Part shown: positions 15,595 through 24,568 of the stretch, piece by piece
Layout: each line of letters begins with the position of its first letter
Numbering within the stretch: the first letter of the stretch is position 1
Origin: Pseudomonas sp. H1h
Lineage (GTDB): Bacteria; Pseudomonadota; Gammaproteobacteria; Pseudomonadales; Pseudomonadaceae
Direction: 5' to 3'
DNA: 64,000 nt
Assembly: GCF_000633255.1 (NCBI RefSeq)
Contig: NZ_AYMJ01000005.1
Span: forward strand, 62,001-126,000
The notes under the pieces: model-generated
Told to the model about the DNA's origin: nothing
Database searches by the model: none
Seen by the model: only the letters and a program-made list of their open reading frames with translations
Position numbers and translations under genes: made by a program

Positions 15595-17403
15595 TCAGCC
15601 GAAGGTGAAGGCGTAGGCCGATACGCCCGGGTCAAGAAATTCGATGGTGAAGGTACGATCCTTCACCGCATCGGTTTGCCGCACCAGTTGGTACAGGCGC
15701 TGTTCAGTCACGCGGCCGCTGCCATCCGCAGCGACATCGACACCGTGGGCATCACCCGGCGCCTGTCCGTCAATCGACACTTTGAAACGCACCGGTTTGC
15801 CATCCGCGCCCGGCCCCAGCACCAGGTGCAGATCGCGGGCGTGGAAGCGGTAGACGATGCGACTGGCCGGCGCGCTGGCGGTGGCGCGCTCGGCACCGAC
15901 GGCCCATTGGCCGCCGAGGCTCCAGTCATTCAGGGTCAGGTTGGCCGGTGGGTTATAGGTGGCGACCTTGTCAGGCACCAGGCTGGTTTGCGGTACGAAA
16001 TGCTCCGCACGCTGGTAGCCGACATAGGTTTCCGGCGACAGCACCTGATGCATGTCCGGCGCCAGTTGCACCCCTTGAGCGTCGGCGTTGATCAAGCCGT
16101 CAGCGACGCTTTTCGCCCCGGCCTCACGCAACAACTGCTGGATGACCCGTTCCGATTCGGCGTAGTCGCCTTCGCCAAAATGATGGTAACGAATGCGCCC
16201 CTGGGCGTCGGCAAAGTAGTGCGCCGGCCAGTACTCGTTGTTGAAGGCGCGCCAGATCTTGTAGTCGTTATCGATCGCCACCGGGTAGTTGATACCCAAC
16301 TCTTTCATGGCTTTGGTGACGTTGCCCACGTCACGCTCGAAAGCGAATTCCGGGGCGTGCACGCCAATCACCACCAGGCCCTGATCGCGGTACTTTTCGG
16401 CCCAGGCTTTGACATACGGCAGCGTGCGCAGGCAGTTGATGCAGGAGTAGGTCCAGAAATCCACCAGCACCACTTTGCCCTTGAGTGCCTGGGCGTCCAG
16501 CGGTGGCGAGTTGAGCCATTGCACGGCGCCATTGAGCGGCGGCAACTGGCCTTCGACCGGCAGCGTTCCCGGCGCCTTGTCGGCGATTTTCATCAGCGCG
16601 CCCGTGGCCTTCATGCTGTCGTTAGCCGCGTCATCCGTTGCAGGAATTTGCGCCATCATTGTCCCGTTGCCCGCGGCAGATTTGCCAGAGAGCTTACCGA
16701 CCAGCGCTTGTTCAATCCCGCCAGTGGAAGCCGTCGACAGCCGTGCCAGCAGACCGGTATCCAGGCCCAGCGCAATCGCCGCGACACCCGCGAGCATTGC
16801 CGCGCCCAACCCACGCCGGATCCACTCCCCGGTGCCGATCGAGCGCTTCATCAGCGCAAACACCTTACCGCCCAGTAAAAGCGCCGCGGCCAGTGAAGTC
16901 GCGGCGCCCGCCGCGTAGGCGAGCAACAACAGCGTGGTGGCGATGCTTGCCCCTTGCAACGCGGCGCCGGTCAGAATCAAGCCGAGAATAGGCCCGGCGC
17001 ACGGTGCCCAGAGCAGCCCCGTGGCGACGCCGATCAGAAACGACGCGCCGGGACGCGGACGGTTGTCCTGGCCGGCGGCCTCGGACAAGCGGCTGCCGGC
17101 CGACACCAGCGGCCGGGTCAGGCGTTCGGCGAGGCGCGGCAGCAGCAGCGTCAGCCCGAACAGTGCAACGAACAGCAACGCGAGCCAGCGACCGTACTGA
17201 TTGACTTGCACCACCCAACCGCCGCCCACCGCCGCCAACGTGGCGACGAGGGCGAAGGTCAGCGCCATCCCGGCCAATAGCGGCAAGCCACTCTTGATAA
17301 ACGGCTGCCCGGTGCGAGCGAAGACAAAAGGCAGAACAGGCAGGATGCACGGACTGACGATCGTCAGCACACCGCCCAGATAAGCGAGAATCAAGAGCCA
17401 CAT
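15595..17403 (-). CDS. dipZ: DipZ-type cytochrome c biogenesis/thiol-disulfide transporter fused to a thioredoxin-like domain
   Basis: A protein of 602 residues. The N-terminal 230 residues are a CcdA-like membrane domain with about six to seven helices and the conserved cysteines in VSPCILPVLPF and WAPCAGPILG. A periplasmic TlpA/thioredoxin-like domain follows (VLVDFWTYSCINCLRTLPY, active site CINC). The C-terminal ~150 residues form a beta-rich domain typical of DipZ. It should carry electrons from cytoplasmic thioredoxin across the inner membrane. Position between msrB and msrA implies that the exported methionine sulfoxide reductases are its clients, as with the fused TlpA-MsrA-MsrB protein PilB of Neisseria. 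Confidence 0.9.
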   Translation of the reverse strand: MWLLILAYLGGVLTIVSPCILPVLPFVFARTGQPFIKSGLPLLAGMALTFALVATLAAVGGGWVVQVNQYGRWLALLFVALFGLTLLLPRLAERLTRPLVSAGSRLSEAAGQDNRPRPGASFLIGVATGLLWAPCAGPILGLILTGAALQGASIATTLLLLAYAAGAATSLAAALLLGGKVFALMKRSIGTGEWIRRGLGAAMLAGVAAIALGLDTGLLARLSTASTGGIEQALVGKLSGKSAAGNGTMMAQIPATDDAANDSMKATGALMKIADKAPGTLPVEGQLPPLNGAVQWLNSPPLDAQALKGKVVLVDFWTYSCINCLRTLPYVKAWAEKYRDQGLVVIGVHAPEFAFERDVGNVTKAMKELGINYPVAIDNDYKIWRAFNNEYWPAHYFADAQGRIRYHHFGEGDYAESERVIQQLLREAGAKSVADGLINADAQGVQLAPDMHQVLSPETYVGYQRAEHFVPQTSLVPDKVATYNPPANLTLNDWSLGGQWAVGAERATASAPASRIVYRFHARDLHLVLGPGADGKPVRFKVSIDGQAPGDAHGVDVAADGSGRVTEQRLYQLVRQTDAVKDRTFTIEFLDPGVSAYAFTFG

Positions 17404-17446
17404 GGTGTCGTCCTGTAGAAAGTGAAAATCGAATAAGTGCCATGGC

Positions 17447-17965
17447 TCATGCCGCCACGGGCTTGAACGTCATCGCCAGGCCATTCATGCAATAGCGCAG
17501 GCCGGTGGGCTTCGGACCGTCGTCGAAGACATGCCCCAGATGCCCACCGCAGCGCCGGCAGTGGACTTCATTGCGCGACATGCCGAAGGAACGGTCCTGT
17601 CGCGTGGCCACCGCGTGTTCCAGCGGCGCCCAGAAACTCGGCCAGCCGGTGTGGCTGTCGAACTTGGTCGCCGATGAAAACAGCGCCAGCTCACAGCCCG
17701 CGCAGGCGAATGTGCCACCGCGATGCTCATCGTTGAGCGCGCTGGTGTAGGCCCGCTCAGTGCCTTCTTCACGCAGGATTGCGTATTGCTCGTCAGAGAG
17801 CAGTGCATGCCATTCGTTGTCGCTGTGGGTGACCTCAAACACCTCATCGGCATGGGCCTGATCAATCAGCGCGGTGCCAGAGGAAAATTTTGGCAATACA
17901 CCCGCCACCAGGGCTGCAACCCCCAGCCCGCCGCTCGCTACGAGAATCTGTCGCCGTGAAAACAT
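17447..17965 (-). CDS. msrB: Peptide-methionine (R)-S-oxide reductase, exported form
   Basis: A 172-residue MsrB. Zinc-site cysteines are in FACAGCELALF and HCRRCGGHLGHVFDDG, and the catalytic Cys is in LRYCMNGLAM. It acts on the R epimer, complementing MsrA. The N-terminus MFSRRQILVASGGLG is a twin-arginine signal peptide, so the protein is probably exported folded. It is the first gene of msrB-dipZ-msrA. The promoter must lie in the 151 bases shared with the divergent response-regulator gene. Confidence 0.93.
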   Translation of the reverse strand: MFSRRQILVASGGLGVAALVAGVLPKFSSGTALIDQAHADEVFEVTHSDNEWHALLSDEQYAILREEGTERAYTSALNDEHRGGTFACAGCELALFSSATKFDSHTGWPSFWAPLEHAVATRQDRSFGMSRNEVHCRRCGGHLGHVFDDGPKPTGLRYCMNGLAMTFKPVAA

Positions 17966-18116
17966 GGCCGTCTCCTAAAATTCCAGGTGCCTGTCATGGA
18001 ACACAGCCTAGGCTTGGGTTGATCGCCAAATCCTCACGGGAAGTTAACGAATTCGTGATAACTCACCCCGAGGAAAAGCCGCACAATGCGCTCACTGCGC
18101 CGAAGGATTGAGCTTG

Positions 18117-18827
18117 ATGGAACCGACCAGACGCATCCTCGTGGTCGAGGATGACCAACACATCGCCGACCTGATTTGCCTGCACCTGCGCGATGAGCAT
18201 TACGACGTCGTGCACTGCGCCGACGGCGACGAAGGCATGCGCCTGTTGCAACAGGGACAATGGGATGCGCTGATCCTCGACCTCATGCTGCCGGGGGTCG
18301 ACGGCCTGGAAATCTGTCGCCGCGCCCGGGCGATGGCGCGCTACACGCCGATCATCATCACCAGCGCGCGCTCCAGCGAACTGCACCGCATCCTGGGGCT
18401 GGAGCTGGGTGCCGACGACTACCTGGCCAAACCGTTTTCGATGCTCGAACTGGTAGCCCGGGTCAAAGCCCTGTTGCGCCGCGTCGACGCCATGGCGCGC
18501 AACCTGAAAATGGACGCCGGCAGCCTGAGCCTCGAGGGTCTGACCATCGACCCGATCACCCGCGACGTCACCCTCAATGGCACCCGTCTGGACCTCACGC
18601 CGAGGGAGTTCGACCTGCTGTATTTCTTCGCCCGGCAACCGGGCAAGGTGTTCTCGCGCATGGACCTGCTCAATGCGGTGTGGGGTTACAGCCATGAAGG
18701 TTACGAGCACACGGTGAACACCCACATCAATCGCCTGCGGGCGAAAATCGAAAGCGATCCGGCTCAACCGACCCGCATCCTCACCGTGTGGGGTCGTGGC
18801 TACAAATTCGGCACGGAACAACCATGA
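18117..18827 (+). CDS. OmpR-family response regulator
   Basis: A 236-residue regulator. The receiver (residues 1-120) shows VVEDD, phospho-acceptor Asp in LILDLMLPG, and DDYLAKPFS with the conserved Lys. The winged helix (about 140-230) shows LTPREFDLLYFFARQPGKVFS and HINRLRAKIE. ATG 18117 has GAAGGA nine bases upstream; TTG 18108 directly abuts it. The gene diverges from msrB-dipZ-msrA and overlaps its sensor kinase gene by four bases. By position it probably responds to envelope oxidative or disulfide stress and controls the msr operon, but this is inference. Confidence 0.93.
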   Translation: MEPTRRILVVEDDQHIADLICLHLRDEHYDVVHCADGDEGMRLLQQGQWDALILDLMLPGVDGLEICRRARAMARYTPIIITSARSSELHRILGLELGADDYLAKPFSMLELVARVKALLRRVDAMARNLKMDAGSLSLEGLTIDPITRDVTLNGTRLDLTPREFDLLYFFARQPGKVFSRMDLLNAVWGYSHEGYEHTVNTHINRLRAKIESDPAQPTRILTVWGRGYKFGTEQP

Positions 18828-20344
18828 AACTGACCCTGTCGCAGCGCCTGTCGCTGGTGTTCGCCGTGTTGCTGCTGGTGTGCTGCGGCACCTCGGCATG
18901 GCTGCAGGTGCGCTCCAGCCAGATGCATGAACTGGAAGTCGTGCAAGGCCTGTCGCGGGATCTGGCACAGCACATCGCCCATGACACGGTGCTGATGGAC
19001 AGCAACGGCCTGATGCCCGGTGCCGTGCGTGAGTTGTTCGGCAAGTTGATGCTGGTCAACCCCAGCGTCGAGGTGTATCTGCTCGACACCGAAGGGCGGA
19101 TTGTCGGCAATGCCGCCCCCGAAGGCCGGTTGCGGCGCGAGAAGGTAGACCTCGCTCCGGTTCAGCGCCTGCTCGCCGATCAGCCGTTGCCGATCCTCGG
19201 TGATGACCCACGCAGCATCGACGGCCGCAAGGTGTTCAGCGCCGCGCCATTGAAGGTCAATGGCAAACCGGCCGGCTATCTGTACGTGGTGCTGCTCAGT
19301 GAAGAACACGATCGTTTCGCCGAACGCGGTGCGACCAGTGCCGCGCTCAACACGGCATTGTTGTCGATCGGTCTGGTCGCGCTGCTGTGCCTGATCGCCG
19401 GCCTCACGGCATTCAACCTGATCACCCGGCCATTACGCCGACTGACCGACACCGTCAGCCGTTTCGACATCGACGGCGCGCCGCAATCTGCGCCTGTTGC
19501 ACCAACGGCTCTGGATAAAAGCGCTGACCCGGATGAAATTGCCGTGCTCGACGCCGCCTTCCGGCAGATGCAAAACCGCCTCGGTGAACAGTGGCGCTCG
19601 CTGACCCGCCAGGATCAGGAACGCCGCGAACTGGTGGCGAACATCTCCCATGACCTGCGCACGCCACTGGCCTCGCTGCACGGATACCTGGAAACCCTGT
19701 CGCTCAAGGACGCCACGCTCACACCCGAAGAACGCCGCCGCTATCTGGGCATCGCGCTGGACCAAAGCCGCAAGGTCGGCGGGTTGGCGCAATCGCTGCT
19801 GGAGCTGGTACGCCTTGAACACGGCTTTGTGCAGCCGGTGCTGGAGCGTTTCTCCCTGATTGATCTGCTACAGGACATCTTCCAGAAATTCGAACTGGCC
19901 GCCGAAGCCCGCCACGTTGAACTCAAGGCTGGCTTCGTGCCGAATCTGCCGACGGTCTGCGCCGACCTCGGCCTGATCGAACGGGTGCTGACCAATCTGG
20001 TGGACAACGCCCTGCGCCATACGCCCCCGGGGGGCGAAATCGAACTTGATTTGAAACCCCATGGCGCATTGGTTGAGGTCACGGTCAGTGACACCGGCCC
20101 CGGCATCGCACCCGAATTACGCGAAGGTCTGTTCCTGCGTCCGTTCAATATCGGCGGAGCGCGGCGCGATGGTGGCCTGGGGCTGCGCATCGTGCACCGC
20201 ATCCTGCAACTGCACGGACGCGAGATTCAGTTGCTGGATGTTCCGGGGCGCGGCGCGACTTTTCGCTTCTCGTTGCCGACCGATCCGCAAACCGCCGAAC
20301 AGTGGATGATGCGCTCGATGAATTCCGACACGCCGGGCAAATAA
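18824..20344 (+). CDS. Sensor histidine kinase
   Basis: A 506-residue membrane kinase. One transmembrane helix lies at residues 9-28, followed by a periplasmic sensor region to about residue 175, a second helix (ALLSIGLVALLCLIAGLTAF) and a HAMP linker. The dimerisation domain holds the phospho-acceptor His in ELVANISHDLRTPL. The ATPase domain holds the N box LTNLVDNALRHTPPGG, G1 DTGPGI and G2 GGLGLRIV. The ATG at 18824 overlaps the stop of the response regulator (ATGA), so the pair is coupled. The signal is not deducible from the sequence. Confidence 0.93.
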   Translation: MKLTLSQRLSLVFAVLLLVCCGTSAWLQVRSSQMHELEVVQGLSRDLAQHIAHDTVLMDSNGLMPGAVRELFGKLMLVNPSVEVYLLDTEGRIVGNAAPEGRLRREKVDLAPVQRLLADQPLPILGDDPRSIDGRKVFSAAPLKVNGKPAGYLYVVLLSEEHDRFAERGATSAALNTALLSIGLVALLCLIAGLTAFNLITRPLRRLTDTVSRFDIDGAPQSAPVAPTALDKSADPDEIAVLDAAFRQMQNRLGEQWRSLTRQDQERRELVANISHDLRTPLASLHGYLETLSLKDATLTPEERRRYLGIALDQSRKVGGLAQSLLELVRLEHGFVQPVLERFSLIDLLQDIFQKFELAAEARHVELKAGFVPNLPTVCADLGLIERVLTNLVDNALRHTPPGGEIELDLKPHGALVEVTVSDTGPGIAPELREGLFLRPFNIGGARRDGGLGLRIVHRILQLHGREIQLLDVPGRGATFRFSLPTDPQTAEQWMMRSMNSDTPGK

Positions 20345-20463
20345 TCCGCACCGCCGGCCTGTTGCTCCGTGACAACACCGCCGCGCTCCCCTAAATTAAC
20401 CGGCCTGAAAAAGACCTCGCGCTTTCTCATCTCCACTCAAGTTAAAAAAGTAGTGAAATTTCA

Positions 20464-21168
20464 ATGTCCGATTTCAACACCGCTGAATCCGTAGTCACCG
20501 AATCGTCCAAAGCGGAATACGAAAACTCCATCAATCTTTCACAACACCTTCCACAAGCCAAAATCATCAGCGAGATGGTGCTGGACGCCTTCCAGTCGAC
20601 CCGCGAAAGCGACCAGATCCGTGAGCTGCGCGCCGCGATCCGTCAAGCGCACGACCGCTTCGATGACGACAAGGCCTACGAGCTGATGGGCCAACTCAAG
20701 GCTCTGAAAGACGCCGAAGCTGCCGACATCGCCGCGCTGGAAGACCTGAGCAGCAAGTTCTCGATCGGCCGCATCCTGTCCAGCTTCAAGGACGATCCGG
20801 CGTTCCAGGAAATCGTCTACGGCCTGGCCCTCAAAGTGCTGAACCAGACCCACCAGGCGATCAGCAACCCGAGCGGCGGCAAGAGCAAAACGGCCCGCGC
20901 CAAGAAAGAAGTCGAAATCTTCACCATCAGCAAGGACGGCAGCAGCGTGACCCTGCCCCTGCGCACTCCTCGTTCGCGCTTGAGCGTTGACCGTGAAGCG
21001 CTGGAGTTCCTCGGTTTCACCTTCGTCGGTGAGGGCGAAGAAGCCGAGCTGGAAAGCGATACCTTCGTCGACAACGCCGGCACCGAGCAGGCTGTAAATC
21101 GCAAGAACATCATCACCGCCCTGCAACAGCAGACCGCGTTCGATGGCTACAGCATCGCCGCGCAGTAA
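20464..21168 (+). CDS. Hypothetical protein, 234 aa
   Basis: A soluble acidic protein that I do not recognise. The first 100 residues are helical and charged (RELRAAIRQAHDRFDDDKAYE). A basic linker (GGKSKTARAKKE, about 137-148) joins a C-terminal part with beta character and the phrase LRTPRSRLSVDREALEFLGF. No catalytic motif, signal or membrane segment is seen. The gene is monocistronic: it has a 119-base gap before it, no clear ribosome-binding site, and its own strong terminator. Synonymous codons favour C and G strongly, as in well-expressed chromosomal genes. Confidence 0.75.
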   Translation: MSDFNTAESVVTESSKAEYENSINLSQHLPQAKIISEMVLDAFQSTRESDQIRELRAAIRQAHDRFDDDKAYELMGQLKALKDAEAADIAALEDLSSKFSIGRILSSFKDDPAFQEIVYGLALKVLNQTHQAISNPSGGKSKTARAKKEVEIFTISKDGSSVTLPLRTPRSRLSVDREALEFLGFTFVGEGEEAELESDTFVDNAGTEQAVNRKNIITALQQQTAFDGYSIAAQ

Positions 21169-21182
21169 GCCCCGCACAGACG

Positions 21183-21218
21183 AAAAAGCCCCGCTCTGAG
21201 ATTCAGGCGGGGCTTTTT
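21183..21218. terminator. Bidirectional rho-independent terminator
   Basis: AAAAAGCCCCGC (21183-21194) pairs with GCGGGGCTTTTT (21207-21218). It serves the hypothetical gene on the plus strand and the RidA gene on the minus strand. Confidence 0.92.
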
Positions 21219-21236
21219 GTCGGGCAACGCGGGGAG

Positions 21237-21728
21237 TCAGGCCTCCGCGTGTACTGCGGCGATCATGTCGACCTCAATTGCCGCGTTCTTCGGCAGCTGA
21301 TACACGCCAACCGTGGTGCGAGTATGCCGGCCGGCATCGCCAAGCACATGACTGAAGACGTCCGATGCGCCGTTGGCCACTTCACTCAGGTCGACAAAGT
21401 CCGGGGTGGACTTCACATACACCGTGACCCGCAATAACGCCCGGATCTTGTCCAGCGAACCCACCGCATCGACGATCAGCGCCAGGCAGCGCATGGCGCT
21501 GATGCTCGCAGCGGCCTGGGCATCCTTGAGCGTCAGTTCCAGCCCTACACGACCCGGATACACAATCCTGCCATTGACCCTCGGCACCATGCCGCTGACG
21601 TACAACTCATCGCGATGGCGGATCAGCGGCGCGTAATTGCCGCCGGCGGTGTTCTCGCCATAGATGTCGTAGTTCAGCTCTTGTGCCAGGGCAATGAAGC
21701 GTTCATCACAGGTCATCCTCTCAGTCAT
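21237..21728 (-). CDS. RidA-family protein (YjgF/YER057c/UK114 superfamily)
   Basis: A 163-residue member of the RidA superfamily, in the subgroup with an N-terminal extension. The GNYAPLIRHRDELYVSGMVP and GRIVYPGRVG stretches and the C-terminal LPKNAAIEVDMIA fit the family; such proteins often deaminate reactive enamines and imines. The canonical active-site Arg may be replaced, since the conserved loop here reads TTVGVYQLPKNAAIEV. The start is ATG 21728 with AAAGG nine bases upstream. The longer in-frame extension has no ribosome-binding site. Confidence 0.85.
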   Translation of the reverse strand: MTERMTCDERFIALAQELNYDIYGENTAGGNYAPLIRHRDELYVSGMVPRVNGRIVYPGRVGLELTLKDAQAAASISAMRCLALIVDAVGSLDKIRALLRVTVYVKSTPDFVDLSEVANGASDVFSHVLGDAGRHTRTTVGVYQLPKNAAIEVDMIAAVHAEA

Positions 21729-21871
21729 TTCGCCCAGCCTTTTGATCGATGCATGAAGTATCGCGGAGTAGAACAGTTGAGCGCCGGGGGAATGGCATGA
21801 CGCTATCACTGAAGGTTGGATCCAAATTTAGGAGGTTTGCGGCAATATCGCAACCTGTCGCCCTGAACGAC

Positions 21872-21903
21872 AAGCCCCGCGACTCTTTAGAATCGCGGGG
21901 CTT
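21872..21903 (-). terminator. Probable terminator after the toxin-antitoxin pair
   Basis: AAGCCCCGCGA (21872-21882) pairs with TCGCGGGGCTT (21893-21903), 24 bases downstream of the antitoxin stop at 21927. The T-run is short, so termination may be weak. Confidence 0.6.
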
Positions 21904-21926
21904 AAGGATGTATATCAACGAACAAT

Positions 21927-22241
21927 CTAAACAGCCCCTAACCGCTCAACCATATCAGGGAATTTCTCCACCAAGCGGATCAACAATGCCGCCTGAGCAT
22001 TGGGCTTTGACTTTTCCTGTTCCCAATTTCTCAATGTGCTTGGGCTGGTCCTGATTCGCTTTGCAAATACCGCTTGTGACATGTGCAATTTTTCACGCAG
22101 AGCAACGATCTCTTTAGCACCAACCTCGGGAACCGGCTTGTCCTCGACGACTGTATTGCGCAACGTAATTTTACCTTCGCGATGGGCGGCCATCTCTTCA
22201 ACGCCCTGCATCAATTCCGCAAACAGGTCGCGCTTTTTCAT
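21927..22241 (-). CDS. XRE-type antitoxin, HigA-like
   Basis: A 104-residue DNA-binding protein. Residues 44-95 form a Cro/CI-type helix-turn-helix: EIVALREKLHMSQAVFAKRI, then TSPSTLRNWEQEKSKP as recognition helix. The N-terminal 40 residues (AELMQGVEEMAAHREGKITL) are typical of HigA/NadS-type antitoxins. The start codon overlaps the toxin stop by four bases, giving the toxin-first order characteristic of higBA. It should neutralise the toxin and repress the shared promoter upstream of the toxin. Confidence 0.9.
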   Translation of the reverse strand: MKKRDLFAELMQGVEEMAAHREGKITLRNTVVEDKPVPEVGAKEIVALREKLHMSQAVFAKRIRTSPSTLRNWEQEKSKPNAQAALLIRLVEKFPDMVERLGAV

Positions 22242-22582
22242 GGGGTACCTCGTTTTTTCAACTCTATTTCAATGGCTTTTTTGAGCGCCTTCTCTTGCTC
22301 GGCGGACAGATTCTCAAGCTCATCTTTGTCATAAATCGCAAACATCCAAAACTGACGATCATTCATAAGCCAATAGTAGATAACCCGCAAGCCGCCTCGT
22401 CGGCCTTTGCCACGTCGGGCATCAGACCAGCGTAATTTTCGGAAGCCACCCGTTCGCGGCATTACGTCGCCCGCCACTGAATTGCACTGCAGATAGCACT
22501 GCAACTCCCGATACTCATCGTCCGTCAGATAACGACCAACGCTCGCGGCAAATACTGTGGTTTCAAAAAATACGGTTCGCAT
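22238..22582 (-). CDS. RelE/HigB-like toxin
   Basis: A 114-residue protein of the RelE superfamily, resembling V. cholerae HigB-2. Supporting segments are YLTDDEYRELQCYL, TGGFRKLRWSDARRGKGRRG and RVIYYWLMNDRQFWMFAIYDKDE. Such toxins cleave mRNA in the ribosome; the basic KLRW...RRGKGRRGG patch and the YYW segment are the usual active-site area. It precedes the antitoxin gene with a four-base overlap. The pair sits between a RidA gene and cyoE, away from the other accessory DNA. Confidence 0.88.
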   Translation of the reverse strand: MRTVFFETTVFAASVGRYLTDDEYRELQCYLQCNSVAGDVMPRTGGFRKLRWSDARRGKGRRGGLRVIYYWLMNDRQFWMFAIYDKDELENLSAEQEKALKKAIEIELKKRGTP

Positions 22583-22654
22583 TGGCGAAATATAGGCAAC
22601 TTACCTATAGCCAGACTATCAACAAATTCGAATTTTGATAAACATTCGATCAAC

Positions 22655-22692
22655 AAAAAACCCCGCACATCTCTCAATGTGCGGGGTTTTTC
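22655..22692. terminator. Bidirectional terminator after cyoE
   Basis: CCCCGCACAT (22661-22670) pairs with ATGTGCGGGG, flanked by A6 on the left and a T-run on the right. It ends the cyo operon on the minus strand and separates it from the toxin promoter region. Confidence 0.92.
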
Positions 22693-22708
22693 TTGAGGCC
22701 ATCAAGCC

Positions 22709-23596
22709 TTACGGCGCGTACGTCAGCAGCAGCTCGGCCGGCACCTTGAAGTCCAGGGACATCATGACGCTCAGTGCGGTGATGGTGAAGATCGAGAACA
22801 CGAACAGCTTGCGTGCCCAGACCGTGTCATCCACCGCCTTGTAGCCGGTCCAGGCCATGTACAACCAGTACATGCCCATGGCCGCTGCAACGGCGAGGTA
22901 GCTCATGCCGGCGTAACCGCTGAAAGTCAGCATCAAGGTCGCCACGAGGAACGCCAGGATGTAGAGCAGGATGTGCTTCTTGGCCACTTTGATTCCGCGC
23001 TTGACTGGCAGCACCGGAATCGATGCGGCCAGGTAGTCGTTGAAGCGGAAGATCGCGATGGCATAGGAATGCGGCATCTGCCACAGGCTGAACATCACCA
23101 GCAGGGTCAGTGCGGCCATGTCGAAGCTGTTGGTTACGGCAACGTAACCGATCACTGGCGGCATGGCGCCCGACAGACTGCCCACCAGCGTGCCGTGAAC
23201 CGACTTGCGCTTGAGGTACAGGCTGTAGAAGCCGACGTAGATGATGAAGCCGATTACCGCGAACAGGGCGGCCAACGGGTTGGCCACTTTGTACAACAGT
23301 GCAACGCCGAGAACACCAAGGATGGTCGCGTAGACAAGGGCCAGTTTCAGGGAGATCAAGCCCTGCACCAGCACCCGGTTCTTGGTGCGTTCCATCTTCA
23401 GGTCGATGTCGCGGTCGATGCAGTTGTTGAACACGCAACCGGAGGCCACGACCAGGGAAGTGCCGATCATGGCGGCCAGGAACACCGCCAGATCCACATG
23501 CCCTTTCGAGGCCAGGAAGAACCCGCCTGCCACAGAAAGCACGTTACCGAAAATGATCCCCGGTTTGGTGATTTGGATAAAGTGCTTGAGCGACAT
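22709..23596 (-). CDS. cyoE: Heme o synthase (protoheme IX farnesyltransferase)
   Basis: A 295-residue UbiA-type prenyltransferase with about eight to nine membrane helices. The Mg-diphosphate motif [18 protein letters not shown] (about residues 54-71) is the family signature. It attaches farnesyl to heme b, making the heme o needed by CyoB. It is the last gene of cyoABCDE, 10 bases after cyoD. Confidence 0.97.
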   Translation of the reverse strand: MSLKHFIQITKPGIIFGNVLSVAGGFFLASKGHVDLAVFLAAMIGTSLVVASGCVFNNCIDRDIDLKMERTKNRVLVQGLISLKLALVYATILGVLGVALLYKVANPLAALFAVIGFIIYVGFYSLYLKRKSVHGTLVGSLSGAMPPVIGYVAVTNSFDMAALTLLVMFSLWQMPHSYAIAIFRFNDYLAASIPVLPVKRGIKVAKKHILLYILAFLVATLMLTFSGYAGMSYLAVAAAMGMYWLYMAWTGYKAVDDTVWARKLFVFSIFTITALSVMMSLDFKVPAELLLTYAP

Positions 23597-23606
23597 CGGG
23601 TCTACC

Positions 23607-23942
23607 TCACTTCGCCATCATGTACGTGTGGATGCTGAACATGATCCACAGCGACAGGCCAACCAGCAGCAGGATCACGATGGCCGTAAAGACAAACGCG
23701 ATCACGTTGTTACGCTGCGCCACGGAGCGGTCCAGGTGCAGGAAGTAGTACAGGTGAACGATCACCTGGATTACCGCGAACAGCAGGACGATTGCCAGCG
23801 TGGTCGACTTCGGCAAGGTCGGGAACATCACCAGGCCGAACGGGATGACGGTCAGGATCACCGACAGGATGAAGCCAATGGCGTACGACTTTACGCTGCC
23901 GTGGCCAGCATCATGGCTGTCATGGGAGTGTGCATTAGCCAT
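23607..23942 (-). CDS. cyoD: Cytochrome o ubiquinol oxidase subunit IV
   Basis: A 111-residue protein with three membrane helices and a His-rich cytoplasmic start ([15 protein letters not shown]), close in length to E. coli CyoD. It aids assembly of the CuB site in subunit I. The ATG at 23942 overlaps the stop of cyoC by one base (TAATG). The longer in-frame start at 23987 falls inside cyoC and is rejected. Confidence 0.95.
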   Translation of the reverse strand: MANAHSHDSHDAGHGSVKSYAIGFILSVILTVIPFGLVMFPTLPKSTTLAIVLLFAVIQVIVHLYYFLHLDRSVAQRNNVIAFVFTAIVILLLVGLSLWIMFSIHTYMMAK

Positions 23943-24565
23943 TACAGAGTCCCCATCAGGTAAACAACGGTGAATACGCAGATCCACACCACGTCCAGGA
24001 AGTGCCAGAACAGGCTCAGGCAGCTCAGACGGGTCTTGTTGGTCGCCGTCAGGCCGTGCTTGTTGACCTGGTACATCATGATGCCCATCCAGATCAGACC
24101 TGCGGACACGTGCAGACCGTGGGTACCGACCAGGGTGAAGAACGCCGACAGGAAGCCCGAACGGCTAGGACCGAAGCCCTCGGAGATCAGCAGGTGGAAC
24201 TCGTTGATCTCCATGGCGATGAAGCCTGCGCCGAGCAGGAAGGTCATGAACAACCAGCCCAGGACCTGCTGCTTTTTACCTTTGTACAACGCCAGCATGG
24301 CGAAGCCGTAGGTGATCGAGCTGAACAACAGCAGAGCGGTTTCGCCCAGCACGTATGGCAGTTCGAAGATGTCGTGGCCCGACGGGCCACCGGCAACGTT
24401 GTTTACCAGTACTGCGTACACCGCGAAGATCGACGCAAACAGAATGCAGTCGGTCATCAGGTAGAGCCAGAAACCGTATACGGTCATCTCGCCCGAGTCG
24501 TGGTGATGGTCATCGTGCCCATGGTCACCATGGGCGTGTCCAACATTGGTCACTAAGTTCGACAT
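23942..24565 (-). CDS. cyoC: Cytochrome o ubiquinol oxidase subunit III
   Basis: A 207-residue subunit with five membrane helices, after a His/Asp-rich head ([14 protein letters not shown]) that is unusually long for the family and could bind metal. [21 protein letters not shown] text in the fourth helix and the closing [17 protein letters not shown] are standard for heme-copper oxidase subunit III. It sits between cyoB and cyoD with gaps of 3 and -1 bases. Confidence 0.96.
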   Translation of the reverse strand: MSNLVTNVGHAHGDHGHDDHHHDSGEMTVYGFWLYLMTDCILFASIFAVYAVLVNNVAGGPSGHDIFELPYVLGETALLLFSSITYGFAMLALYKGKKQQVLGWLFMTFLLGAGFIAMEINEFHLLISEGFGPSRSGFLSAFFTLVGTHGLHVSAGLIWMGIMMYQVNKHGLTATNKTRLSCLSLFWHFLDVVWICVFTVVYLMGTL

Positions 24566-24568
24566 GGT

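Noticed and set aside
14836..16878. A 680-codon plus-strand frame antisense to msrA and dipZ
   Set aside because: It is a shadow of GC-rich coding DNA on the other strand. The minus strand has clear family motifs there.
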